A stretch of 7,815 nt of DNA. Source: an uncultured beta proteobacterium (GTDB lineage Bacteria; Pseudomonadota; Gammaproteobacteria; Burkholderiales; Rhodocyclaceae). The number at the start of each line of letters is the position of its first letter. The stretch's first letter is position 1. The stretch covers positions 1 through 7,815 of the forward strand of contig CAIWVX010000445.1 of assembly GCA_903916205.1 (NCBI GenBank), given 5' to 3'. This document shows positions 1 through 6,385 of this stretch, piece after piece. The translations under genes were made by a program, and so were the position numbers. The notes beneath the pieces are model-generated. The model was not told the origin of the DNA and ran no database searches. It was given only the letters and a program-made list of their open reading frames with translations.

Positions 1-127
1 AGCCGGACGTCAGTTTTTCGGTTTTTACCGTCAACGCTTCATAAAAGCCGGGCCGGGTAATTAATTCCAGTGTTGTTAGTCCTGCCGCCATCTCAGATGA
101 GACCCTGACATCCGTTTGACCTGCCAT
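1..127 (-). CDS. Partial gene: short novel N-terminus joined to a glutamate-1-semialdehyde aminotransferase (HemL)-like segment
   Basis: This ORF starts with ATG at 127-125, sharing one base with the holC stop (TAATG), and runs off the left edge after 42 codons. A GGAG 8 nt upstream of the ATG is a plausible ribosome binding site, so it may be translated as the last gene of the pepA-holC operon. From about residue 13 the protein reads MAAGLTTLELITRPGFYEAL, which closely resembles the region of HemL just after its GTLSGNP motif. HemL is the PLP enzyme that makes 5-aminolevulinate from glutamate-1-semialdehyde. The first 12 residues (MAGQTDVRVSSE) do not resemble HemL, and the frame closes upstream at a TGA at 163-161, so the PLP lysine and most of the catalytic domain cannot be encoded here. 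It could be a 3' hemL remnant captured behind holC, an assembly chimera, or an unrelated protein with chance similarity. The HemL resemblance is from memory of the family. Confidence 0.5.
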   Translation of the reverse strand, partial: MAGQTDVRVSSEMAAGLTTLELITRPGFYEALTVKTEKLTSG

Positions 128-552
128 TATTTTTTCTCCGAAAGGTCGAAATACTTGATCTCATAATGATGATCCATGTAGAACTGAACGCGTTGACGTC
201 CTGCCAGACGTTCTTCTGCACCTTCTCCGACGACTTCAATGAGGCTGGTAAAATTTGAAAATCCCGGTGGCACCTCGGCTGACAGATTGAACAAACGGTC
301 ATTTTGTAGCGGCGCGTCCAAATTATCGGTGATCAGCACCGGGGTTTCTTTCGCCAGCGGCGAATCGCTTCGGACATGCGGAATAAAACCGGTCGGCGGA
401 TGCGTCCACAGATGCCGGTCAAGCGCACTGGCTATTTCAGCGTCCGGGGCAAAGACCAGCAAAGTTTTCTTTTGCATATAAGCCTTGCCAATCAAGTTGG
501 CGGCCGAGGCAATGCGATCAGCGGCGTGGTGATAGAAAAAAATCTGAGTCAA
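127..552 (-). CDS. holC: DNA polymerase III chi subunit
   Basis: The product is a 141-residue HolC protein, close to the roughly 147 residues of the E. coli subunit. Chi binds psi (HolD) in the clamp-loader complex and contacts single-strand binding protein, linking the replisome to SSB-coated lagging-strand template. The N-terminus (MTQIFFYHHAADRI) and the segments LLVFAPDAEIASALDRHLW (about residues 31-49) and TPVLITDNLDAP (about 70-81) match the family pattern: a Rossmann-like fold with a conserved Leu-Trp helix and a strand ending in hydrophobic-LITD. The start is a TTG at 552-550 that overlaps the pepA stop as TTGA, so translation is probably coupled to pepA. No in-frame ATG upstream competes. 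The pepA-holC order is common in beta- and gammaproteobacteria. The stop codon overlaps the next gene start by one base. Identity is firm; the unusual TTG start is slightly less certain. Confidence 0.92.
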   Translation of the reverse strand: MTQIFFYHHAADRIASAANLIGKAYMQKKTLLVFAPDAEIASALDRHLWTHPPTGFIPHVRSDSPLAKETPVLITDNLDAPLQNDRLFNLSAEVPPGFSNFTSLIEVVGEGAEERLAGRQRVQFYMDHHYEIKYFDLSEKK

Positions 553-2057
553 TTGAGCTTACCCGCGCGTTTTAACAGGTAATGAACAAGCAAGGGAACA
601 GGGCGACCCGTAGCCCCTTTTTCAGCGCCCGATTTCCATGCGGTTCCGGCGATGTCGAGGTGGGCCCAGCTAAACTTTTTGGTGAAGCGCGACAGGAAAC
701 AGGCCGCTGAAACGCTACCCGCTGTGCGTCCGCCGATGTTAGCCATATCGGCAAAATTGCTTTTCAGAAGATCCTGATAATCATCCCACAGGGGCATCTG
801 CCAAGCCCGGTCAAAGGCTTCATTGCCGGCTTTCATCAGATCTTGAGCTAAGTTGTCGTCATTGGCAAAAAGCCCGCTGGCGACATGACCGAGGGCAATC
901 ACGCAAGCCCCCGTGAGCGTGGCTACGTCGATTACGGTTTCTGGCTCAAAGCGTTCGGCGTAGGTTAGCGCATCGCATAAAATGAGGCGACCTTCGGCGT
1001 CGGTGTTGAGGATTTCAATGGTCTGGCCGGACATGGAAGCCACAATGTCGCCTGGCTTACTGGCCGCACCACCGGGCATGTTTTCCGTGGTCGGGACAAT
1101 CACCGTGAGATCAATCGGCAGCTTCATCTGCGCTACCGCTTTGAGCGTGCCGAGGACACTCGCCGCACCGCACATGTCAAACTTCATCTCATCCATGGCT
1201 TCGCCCGGCTTGAGCGAGATACCGCCAGAATCGAAGGTAATTCCTTTACCCACTAGAACCAGCGGTTTCGATGTTTTGCCTTTACTCTTTTTGGTCGTTG
1301 AGCCACGATAATTCAGCACAATAAGTTTAGGCGGCTGGTGCGAACCTTTGGCCACCGAAAGCAGCGAATGCATACCGAGTTTTTGCATGTCGGCGCGTTC
1401 CAGTACCTTGCAGTCAATGGAATACTCTTTGGCTAGTTTTAACGCAGTTTCTGCCAGATAACTTGGAGTGCAGACATTGCCTGGCAGGTTGCCGAGGTTT
1501 CGCGCCAGAGTGACGCCCTCCGCAATAGCCAGACCTTGGGCCAGCGCTTCTTCTGCGTCAACCACCTGATCTGAACTTTCAACAGCAAAAATCAGTTTTT
1601 GTAATCCCTTTGACGTTTTTTCACTTTTGAATTGCTCGAAGCGGTAATCGGTTTCAAGAGCAATGCTTGCAGCCTGCCTAATTTTCCATGCGATACTTCG
1701 TTCCTTAAGCGGAATTTCAGTCAGAAACAACGTCGCATCGTTTGCGCCTGAAGCGTTAAGCGCCTTAATCGTTGAGCCGATGGCCGCACGGTATTGCTTC
1801 TCGCAGAATTCTTTTTGTTTGCCCAGACCCATCAGCAAAACTCGCTCGCACAGAACGCCTGGGATCGTATGCAGAAATAAGAAAGTGCTGATTTTGCCGG
1901 TCATGTCGCCACGGCGGATAATTTCGCTTAAATAGCCGTTTGAGGTCTGATCGAGCCGCTCGGCGGCTTGGGTCATTTTGCCCGATTCAAAAACGCCAAC
2001 GACGACACAGGCACTACGTTGCTTTTCCGGATGGATACTTTTTATGCTAAATTTCAC
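549..2057 (-). CDS. pepA: Leucyl aminopeptidase (M17 family)
   Basis: PepA is a hexameric two-metal (Zn/Mn) cytosolic aminopeptidase that removes N-terminal residues, preferably Leu; in E. coli it also binds DNA in site-specific recombination and carAB regulation. The 502-residue product has the expected length. The M17 signature NTDAEGRL is present. With a start at 2057, the metal and catalytic residues fall at K271, D276, K283, D294, D353, E355 and R357, each within one position of the E. coli numbering. The N-terminal domain (about 1-165) is the variable macro-like domain; the C-terminal domain (about 175-500) carries the active site. I chose GTG at 2057-2055 over the upstream TTG at 2075. 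A strong GGAGGAG lies 6 nt before the GTG, whereas the longer form would have to translate through that site, and the resulting MKFSIKS start is typical of the family. The gene is transcribed divergently from lptF, with holC overlapping downstream. Confidence 0.96.
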   Translation of the reverse strand: MKFSIKSIHPEKQRSACVVVGVFESGKMTQAAERLDQTSNGYLSEIIRRGDMTGKISTFLFLHTIPGVLCERVLLMGLGKQKEFCEKQYRAAIGSTIKALNASGANDATLFLTEIPLKERSIAWKIRQAASIALETDYRFEQFKSEKTSKGLQKLIFAVESSDQVVDAEEALAQGLAIAEGVTLARNLGNLPGNVCTPSYLAETALKLAKEYSIDCKVLERADMQKLGMHSLLSVAKGSHQPPKLIVLNYRGSTTKKSKGKTSKPLVLVGKGITFDSGGISLKPGEAMDEMKFDMCGAASVLGTLKAVAQMKLPIDLTVIVPTTENMPGGAASKPGDIVASMSGQTIEILNTDAEGRLILCDALTYAERFEPETVIDVATLTGACVIALGHVASGLFANDDNLAQDLMKAGNEAFDRAWQMPLWDDYQDLLKSNFADMANIGGRTAGSVSAACFLSRFTKKFSWAHLDIAGTAWKSGAEKGATGRPVPLLVHYLLKRAGKLN

Positions 2058-2063
2058 AGACCA

Positions 2064-2070
2064 CTCCTCC
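2064..2070 (-). promoter_or_regulatory. Ribosome binding site that fixes the pepA start
   Basis: The minus strand carries GGAGGAG, a near-perfect Shine-Dalgarno sequence, six bases before the GTG at 2057. It lies inside the longer ORF beginning with TTG at 2075, so it argues for the shorter protein. Confidence 0.75.
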
Positions 2071-2097
2071 AACAACTTGGTTTCGTTTCAAAAGCCG

Positions 2098-2127
2098 ATT
2101 ATCACAGTAGTTTTTCGTTAAAGTCAA
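2098..2127 (-). promoter_or_regulatory. Putative sigma70 promoter of the pepA-holC operon
   Basis: On the minus strand a -35 TTGACT (2127-2122) is separated by 18 bases from a -10 GATAAT (2103-2098). Each hexamer matches consensus in five of six positions. Transcription would begin near 2090, giving a leader of about 33 bases before the pepA GTG at 2057. The element lies wholly within the divergent gap between pepA and lptF. An lptF promoter in the opposite direction must share this gap; I only see weak candidates for it (for example TTGGTT at 2077-2082 with TTATCA at 2099-2104). Confidence 0.6.
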
Positions 2128-2131
2128 AAAA

Positions 2132-3211
2132 ATGATCTTTCAGGATGCCGCACGGCGAGAGTTTACGCACTCGGCAGCCGGGGTTTTTGTTGCACTCTTC
2201 GTCATTCTGCTGACAACTCAGCTTATCCGCTTGCTCGGCGAAGCCGCTCAAGGCTCGATTGCCCCTGAAGCCGTCGTAGCCTTGCTGGGCTTTTCGGCAC
2301 TCAATTACATTTCGGCTTTGCTGTCTTTGTCCGCGTTTATTGCCGTGCTGCTGACGCTTTCACGTATCTACCGTGATTCTGAAATGGTCGTTTGGTTTTC
2401 GTCCGGACTGTCTTTAACCGCCTGGGTCAGGCCGGTGCTGGTGTTTATTTTACCGCTGGTTTTTGCCATCGCCGCCTTGTCCTTGTTTGTTTCTCCCTGG
2501 GCACTGTCCCAGAGCGCTGAATATCGTGGCAACCTAAGCTCGCGCAAAGATACCGGCCAGATTTCACCGGGCGCATTTCAAGAATCGTCCAGTGGCGACC
2601 AAGTGGTTTTTGTCGAGGCGGTTGCCGAGGATGAGCGCTACGTTAAAAATGTTTTTGTATCGTCTGTTCAAAATCAGCGCCTCGGTGTGACCATGGCGGC
2701 CATCGCTCATCAGGAAGTCGCTAACAGTGGCGATCGTTTTATCGTATTGGAGAACGGTCGTCGTTATGAAGTAGAGCCCGGCTCATCCGAACTGCGGGTG
2801 CTTGAATATGCCACCTATGGCATTCGCATCGAAACCAAAGAGGCGCGCGGCATTGAGTGGACAACGAGCAGTATGCCGACGCTGGCGCTACTAAAAAGCG
2901 ATCAGCCCAATTTTAGGGCTGAACTCCTGTGGCGTCTGGGCGTACCGATTTCTGCGATTGTCTTGGTGTTGCTGGCGATTCCTCTGTCTTTTGTCAATCC
3001 GCGTGCTGGGCGTTCGGCCAATATGCTTCTCGGGTTGTTTACCTATCTTTTGTACAACAATCTTTTGACCATTAGTCAAGCTTGGGTCGCCAGCGGAAAA
3101 ATTTCTTTTGCGGTCGGCGTATTCGCCATTCATGTCTTCATGTTAGGTTTGTTGCCCCTGCTTTTTTACCGCCGAATAGCGGTGTTTTCTTTCGCGCGGT
3201 TCTTTCGATGA
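2132..3211 (+). CDS. lptF: LPS export ABC transporter permease LptF
   Basis: LptF pairs with LptG in the inner membrane; together with the LptB ATPase they extract lipopolysaccharide from the inner membrane and feed it to LptC and the periplasmic bridge. The 359-residue product has the family architecture. It has three N-terminal membrane segments (about 14-35, 50-78, 98-122), a periplasmic beta-jellyroll-like domain (about 125-260) and three C-terminal segments (about 268-288, 298-316, 326-346). The cytoplasmic coupling-helix region SRIYRDSEMVVW (about 77-88) corresponds to the conserved YxESE-type motif that contacts LptB. The N-terminus (MIFQDAARREF) is typical of betaproteobacterial LptF. 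The gene diverges from pepA and its stop overlaps the lptG start by 4 nt (ATGA). No strong Shine-Dalgarno precedes the ATG; AAAG at 2120-2123 is the best candidate. lptA, lptB and lptC are not in the window. Confidence 0.95.
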   Translation: MIFQDAARREFTHSAAGVFVALFVILLTTQLIRLLGEAAQGSIAPEAVVALLGFSALNYISALLSLSAFIAVLLTLSRIYRDSEMVVWFSSGLSLTAWVRPVLVFILPLVFAIAALSLFVSPWALSQSAEYRGNLSSRKDTGQISPGAFQESSSGDQVVFVEAVAEDERYVKNVFVSSVQNQRLGVTMAAIAHQEVANSGDRFIVLENGRRYEVEPGSSELRVLEYATYGIRIETKEARGIEWTTSSMPTLALLKSDQPNFRAELLWRLGVPISAIVLVLLAIPLSFVNPRAGRSANMLLGLFTYLLYNNLLTISQAWVASGKISFAVGVFAIHVFMLGLLPLLFYRRIAVFSFARFFR

Positions 3212-4281
3212 AAATTTATCGTCGTTACCTAGCCCGTGAAGTGACCTGGGCCATTCTTCTGGTTCTGGGCGGTTTCCTAGCCCTTTTTGGCTTTTTCGAC
3301 ATGGTCGGCGAAGTCAAAAATGTGGGGGAAGGCAACTACCAACTACACCACGCCGTGGCTTTTGTGGCCTTAAGTATGCCTGGTCGTATCTATGAACTGA
3401 TGCCAATTACGGTGCTCATCGGTACGCTCTACGCGCTTTCTTCTTTGGCTCGACATTCAGAAATCACCGTACTTCGCGCTTCGGGCATGTCGACTTGGCG
3501 CTTGTTGTCAGGCTTGTTTCTGGTCGCTTTGGTTTTTGCCCTGATCACCTTTCTGATTGGCGAACTCGTGGTTCCTCCAGCCGAGCGGGCCGCCCAACAG
3601 TTGCGGCTCCAAGAACGCGGCAAAGCGGTTGGGCAAGATTTACGCAGTGGGCTGTGGGTTAAGGATGATCGGAGTTTCATCAATATCCGAACGGTCATGC
3701 CCGATACTCGAGTCCAGGGTATTCGTATTTATGAGTTTGATTCTGCTGGAAAATTAAGCTCAGTCACTGAGGCGGAAGAGGGCGTTTACTTCCCGCCCGC
3801 CGGATGGAAACTCAAGGGGGTGGTGCAAACCCTCCTGCATGGAGAACGCTCAGAAGTGTTTAAAAAGCCCGAGATGGAATGGCAATCGGCGCTCAACCCA
3901 GACATTCTTGCCGTGCTGATCGTTTCGCCGGAACGCATGTCATTACTGCATCTTTCGTCCTACGTAAAACACCTAGAAGAAAATAGTCAGAAGACTGAGC
4001 GCTACGATATTGCCTTATGGAAAAAAGTAATTTATCCCTTAGCCGCACTCGTTATGGTGGCTTTGGCCCTGCCTTTTGGCTATACCCATAACCGAGTCAG
4101 CGGGGTGAGTTTGAAGATTTTCTCCGGGGTAATGATCGGCGTCATGTTTCACATGCTCAATGGCTTATTTTCAAATTTAGGGGCCATTAACAGTTGGTCT
4201 CCCGCCTTGAGTGCAATCGCCCCATCCGCCCTATTTATGCTGGCCGCAAGCGGAATGATCTGGTGGGTTGAACGGCGTTGA
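3208..4281 (+). CDS. lptG: LPS export ABC transporter permease LptG
   Basis: This is the second permease half of the LptB2FG exporter, 357 residues. Membrane segments are visible at about 12-33, 62-82, 99-122, 272-292, 302-322 and 331-353, with a periplasmic domain at about 125-265. The N-terminus MKIYRRYLAREV and the cytoplasmic segment SSLARHSEITVLRASGMS (about 78-95) are characteristic of LptG; the latter is the coupling helix that engages LptB. The reading frame is open back to an ATG at 3082, but that extension lies inside lptF, is Cys/Arg-rich and does not look like LptG. The ATG at 3208, overlapping the lptF TGA, gives the expected length and implies translational coupling. No clear intrinsic terminator follows the TGA at 4279-4281. 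Confidence 0.95.
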   Translation: MKIYRRYLAREVTWAILLVLGGFLALFGFFDMVGEVKNVGEGNYQLHHAVAFVALSMPGRIYELMPITVLIGTLYALSSLARHSEITVLRASGMSTWRLLSGLFLVALVFALITFLIGELVVPPAERAAQQLRLQERGKAVGQDLRSGLWVKDDRSFINIRTVMPDTRVQGIRIYEFDSAGKLSSVTEAEEGVYFPPAGWKLKGVVQTLLHGERSEVFKKPEMEWQSALNPDILAVLIVSPERMSLLHLSSYVKHLEENSQKTERYDIALWKKVIYPLAALVMVALALPFGYTHNRVSGVSLKIFSGVMIGVMFHMLNGLFSNLGAINSWSPALSAIAPSALFMLAASGMIWWVERR

Positions 4282-4334
4282 AAAAGCTAGGCTAATTTCA
4301 GTATCGGCCAATGGGCGTGGTAAAAAGTGCTCTT

Positions 4335-4682
4335 ATGACTGATTTTCTACGCGAAACTTATTTCCCGGCCATTATCTGCGCCGAGTTTGACTCGCCTATC
4401 GACGCCTTAATCAGTCTGTGTGTAGCGCACGACGAAGCGATGAATCTGGTCGCAGCCGCTTGGCGCACGAGCGATCCGTCATGTATTTTGGCGACGCTTG
4501 ACGGAGGTCGGACGGTAGCCGCTTTGCGCACAACCGCCGGACGCTGGGCCGCATGCAATGTCTTTCTCGACCAGTGCTCAAGCTCGCGCAGTGAAGCTGA
4601 ACGCCAGCTAAAAAAACGCCTCAAGCGCGGCAAGCGCGGAAGCGTGGTGTGCTGGCCGCCGAGTGACCGTGATCGCGAATAA
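4335..4682 (+). CDS. Hypothetical protein, unrecognised
   Basis: This ORF encodes 115 residues from the ATG at 4335; an alternative ATG at 4311 adds eight residues. Neither start has a convincing ribosome binding site, with AAAAAG at 4321-4326 the best for 4335. I do not recognise the family. The protein begins MTDFLRETYFPAIICAEFD, has an acidic to neutral alpha-helical first half containing several Cys and Trp residues, and ends in a strongly basic stretch (KKRLKRGKRG, near residues 94-103) followed by VVCWPPSDRDRE. It has no signal peptide or membrane segment. It lies 53 nt after lptG on the same strand and could be read through from that operon. A 109-residue antisense ORF overlaps it but is Arg/Ser-rich and looks like a shadow. 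The gene is plausible but unproven, and it marks the boundary between the core lpt operon and the accessory cluster. Confidence 0.45.
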   Translation: MTDFLRETYFPAIICAEFDSPIDALISLCVAHDEAMNLVAAAWRTSDPSCILATLDGGRTVAALRTTAGRWAACNVFLDQCSSSRSEAERQLKKRLKRGKRGSVVCWPPSDRDRE

Positions 4683-4713
4683 ACCACCGCATTGGGTCTA
4701 CGGTTCTTTTGCC

Positions 4714-4761
4714 TGATTGCACTTGAACCTTGATTGCACCTGAAACCTGCACCTGCAACCT
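4714..4761 (+). repeat. Short imperfect tandem repeat, about 17-18 bp unit
   Basis: Two units, 4714-4730 and 4731-4748, read TGATTGCACTTGAACCT and TGATTGCACCTGAAACCT. A third partial unit at 4749-4761 reads GCACCTGCAACCT. The block lies between the hypothetical gene and the antitoxin gene at 4816. It could be slippage-generated junction sequence or a binding region for the antitoxin; nothing decides between these. No good -10/-35 pair was seen in this gap. Confidence 0.6.
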
Positions 4762-4802
4762 TTCAAAAAGGATTAAGTCAATAGTATGCAATCATGCGGC
4801 AC

Positions 4803-4810
4803 AAAGGAGG
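4803..4810 (+). promoter_or_regulatory. Ribosome binding site that fixes the antitoxin start
   Basis: AAAGGAGG lies five bases before the ATG at 4816. The frame is open further upstream to an ATG at 4786, but the strong site supports 4816. Confidence 0.75.
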
Positions 4811-4815
4811 CGGTA

Positions 4816-5076
4816 ATGTACAACATCAAAACGGTTGGAAAGAGTGGACAAATTTCGCTTGGCAAGGCCATGGCCGGCATGAGTTTCATTGTGGAAGAAC
4901 GGCCTGGAGGAGACATTGTGCTCAAACGGGCGGTTGTCGTTCCTATGAACGAAAGGCGGCTTGACCCGGCTGTCCATGCGGAACTGGAGATTGCCCGCGA
5001 GTGGCGTCGAAACAACCCAGCAAAAGCCACTGACCTGATTACGCTGGCGGCTAAACTTGGCATCACCGAAGAATGA
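4816..5076 (+). CDS. AbrB/SpoVT-like (swapped-hairpin) antitoxin
   Basis: The 86-residue product starts MYNIKTVGKSGQISLGKAMA. The hydrophobic-GKSGQISLGK core (about residues 6-17), followed by a second strand-rich stretch (SFIVEERPGGDIVLKRAVVVP, about 23-43) and an ERRL segment (46-49), fits the AbrB/MazE/VapB swapped-hairpin DNA-binding domain. The C-terminal part (about 50-86) is helical and would bind and neutralise a toxin. Proteins of this type are, as I recall, encoded immediately before a roughly 100-residue toxin starting MSND-KVL-DLN-P-FQ. Exactly such a start follows here with a 4-nt ATGA overlap, but that gene is truncated, leaving the antitoxin an orphan. Autoregulation of its own promoter would be expected for the family, but I see no clear operator apart from the tandem repeat at 4714-4761. 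Family assignment rests on motif recognition. Confidence 0.75.
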   Translation: MYNIKTVGKSGQISLGKAMAGMSFIVEERPGGDIVLKRAVVVPMNERRLDPAVHAELEIAREWRRNNPAKATDLITLAAKLGITEE

Positions 5077-5189
5077 GCAACGACGATAAGGTGCTGTTAG
5101 ACCTGAACGTTCCGACATTCCAGAAAAATCTGTTTAAGCTTGATGCAGGGGAAGTCAAAAACGAGCCAGGGACATTCACCCTTCGATAA
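5073..5189 (+). pseudogene. Truncated toxin gene (partner of the AbrB-like antitoxin)
   Basis: This reading frame begins at the ATG overlapping the antitoxin TGA and encodes 38 residues, starting MSNDDKVLLDLNVPTFQKNL and ending in TLR at a TAA. The start matches, from memory, the N-terminus of a roughly 100-residue RelE/ParE-like toxin family found next to such antitoxins. In intact members this region is followed by a 'LRKL..MTW.Q.Y.D.GLKWE' segment and a C-terminal strand-rich catalytic core, both missing here. The match appears to stop after about residue 29 (LDAGEVKN), and the last nine codons look like unrelated sequence read to the first stop. No toxin remainder is visible in any frame before fic begins on the opposite strand. 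It is therefore probably a deletion or replacement product and inactive. The alternative is a genuine small peptide. Confidence 0.65.
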
Positions 5190-5204
5190 AAACCGTGGTT
5201 TATC
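5185..5204. other. Inverted repeat at the convergent toxin-stump/fic junction
   Basis: GATAAA (5185-5190) and TTTATC (5199-5204) are perfect inverse complements around AACCGTGG, which itself contains CC/GG. The element covers the stop codon of the toxin stump. No run of T follows on either strand, so it is not a standard intrinsic terminator. Confidence 0.35.
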
Positions 5205-5210
5205 CTCGGT

Positions 5211-5225
5211 CAAACCATTGGTTTG
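5211..5225. terminator. Possible weak terminator hairpin between convergent genes
   Basis: CAAACC, loop ATT, GGTTTG form a perfect 6-bp stem just beyond the fic stop (TAA at 5230-5228). The T-rich tail expected of a strong intrinsic terminator is missing, so termination activity is uncertain. Confidence 0.3.
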
Positions 5226-5227
5226 CG

Positions 5228-6277
5228 TTATGTCAAACCGTACCAAACGCCGCGCCCGGCTCCGTGGCGTGTTAAATGTCCCGCATCGAGCAGCTTTTGA
5301 AGGTGTTGTTTTGCCGTGCTGCGGTTCGCGCCTGTCAATTCGACGGCTGACTTGAGTGTGATGCGCCCTCGTTTGCGGGTCAGGTCAAGAATTTTGAGCG
5401 ACAAATCAGGCAGTGCGGCCAACACGATTTTTTCATTCTCGACCTTTTTCTCCAGTTGCTTGACCTGTGTATGAAGCGAGCGCAGGAAGAACAGAAGCCA
5501 AGGCTCCCAATCTTGTTGCTCTGTATAAATCGTGATTTGTGTTTGTCGCAGGGCAATGTAATAACCGCCCTTGTTTTGTTCAATCACCGATTCAAGCGAG
5601 CTGTACGGGACATAGGCATAGCCGGCCTGCAAAAGCAACAAAGTGGTAAGCACACGAGAAAGCCGACCGTTCCCGTCATCAAACGGGTGAATGGCAAGAA
5701 ATGTTACGATGAACACCGCAATGGTCAAGAGCGGGTGCAAGGTTCGGCTTTCTTTTTGCATCCGATACCATGCCACCAAGTCAGCCATTAGGCGCGGCGT
5801 GTCAAACGGGGAGGCGGTCTCAAAAACGATGCCGATAACTTTTTCATCGGCATCACGGGCGACGACCTTGTTCTCATGCGTTTTGTACTTGACTCGATGC
5901 CCTTCGTCTTTATCTCCATAGGCGAGTAAATCGCGGTGAAGCTGCTGAATATGGTTTTCATTGAAGGGGATGTCCTCCCATGAAGTGAACACCAACTCCA
6001 TCGCTTTGGCATAGCCCGCAACGTCTTGTTCGTCGCGTGATTCAAACGAAGTGCGGGATAAGCCGACCATGAGCTTTTCAACCTCTCGGTCAGAAAGCTT
6101 GCTGCCTTCTATGCGCGTGGATGAGCCAATGCTTTCGATGGTCGCTACGCGCTTGAGTGCATCCAAGCGTTCAGGCGAAATCGTGCCAAAAGCACGCCAT
6201 GCCCCTTTGAACTCGTCAATGGTCGAGATGATGGACAGAATTTCTGTCGAGATACGCGGTGGCTTAAAATTGAACAT
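5228..6277 (-). CDS. Class II Fic family protein AMP-transferase with C-terminal winged helix
   Basis: Fic enzymes transfer AMP (sometimes other nucleotide moieties) from ATP to hydroxyl groups of target proteins. The 349-residue product has the complete core motif HPFDDGNGRLSR at residues 197-208 (HPFx[D/E]GNGRxxR). The catalytic His197, Asp/Gly/Asn phosphate-binding residues and Arg205/208 are all present. An inhibitory helix motif (S/T)xxxE(G/N) occurs N-terminal to the core at 53-58 (STRIEG), with inhibitory Glu57, which makes this a class II, self-inhibited Fic that needs no separate antitoxin. A coiled-coil-prone linker (about 270-285) leads to a winged-helix DNA-binding domain (about 290-349, with SAVELTGANRSTAKQHLQKL as the HTH). 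A Fic-wHTH layout is common in stand-alone bacterial Fic proteins and suggests autoregulation, supported by the decamer repeats just upstream. The ATG at 6277 lacks a strong ribosome binding site. Protein targets cannot be inferred. Confidence 0.95.
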   Translation of the reverse strand: MFNFKPPRISTEILSIISTIDEFKGAWRAFGTISPERLDALKRVATIESIGSSTRIEGSKLSDREVEKLMVGLSRTSFESRDEQDVAGYAKAMELVFTSWEDIPFNENHIQQLHRDLLAYGDKDEGHRVKYKTHENKVVARDADEKVIGIVFETASPFDTPRLMADLVAWYRMQKESRTLHPLLTIAVFIVTFLAIHPFDDGNGRLSRVLTTLLLLQAGYAYVPYSSLESVIEQNKGGYYIALRQTQITIYTEQQDWEPWLLFFLRSLHTQVKQLEKKVENEKIVLAALPDLSLKILDLTRKRGRITLKSAVELTGANRSTAKQHLQKLLDAGHLTRHGAGRGVWYGLT

Positions 6278-6280
6278 AGC

Positions 6281-6320
6281 CGTAAATATATCCGTTTATA
6301 TCCGTTTATGTCCGCTTTTA
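6281..6320 (-). promoter_or_regulatory. Decamer tandem repeats upstream of fic, probable operator
   Basis: The plus strand shows three back-to-back 10-bp units: TCCGTTTATA (6291-6300), TCCGTTTATG (6301-6310) and TCCGCTTTTA (6311-6320). A degenerate fourth (CCGTAAATATA, about 6280-6290) precedes them. Read on the fic strand this is a GGAYATAAAC-like series ending a few bases before the fic ATG. A 10-bp period puts each unit on the same face of the helix, as expected for cooperative binding. AT-rich ATATAA and CATAAA strings inside it could serve as a -10. The winged helix of Fic itself is the obvious candidate ligand, which is inference. Confidence 0.6.
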
Positions 6321-6385
6321 ACCCAACGGGTGTCGCTAATCACGATTTATAGTGAGGCATCGCTATTTATGCCCGACTGGGTAGA

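Noticed and set aside
2058..2075. PepA start at TTG 2075
   Set aside because: It would place the strong GGAGGAG inside the coding sequence; the GTG at 2057 has ideal spacing and gives active-site numbering within one residue of E. coli PepA.
3082..3207. Longer LptG from the ATG at 3082
   Set aside because: The 42 extra residues overlap lptF in another frame, are Arg/Cys-rich, and do not look like the family; the ATG at 3208 gives the normal N-terminus and an ATGA overlap.
4358..4687. 109-residue minus-strand ORF opposite the hypothetical gene
   Set aside because: Its Arg/Ser-rich composition is typical of an antisense shadow, it has no ribosome binding site, and the plus-strand frame looks more protein-like.
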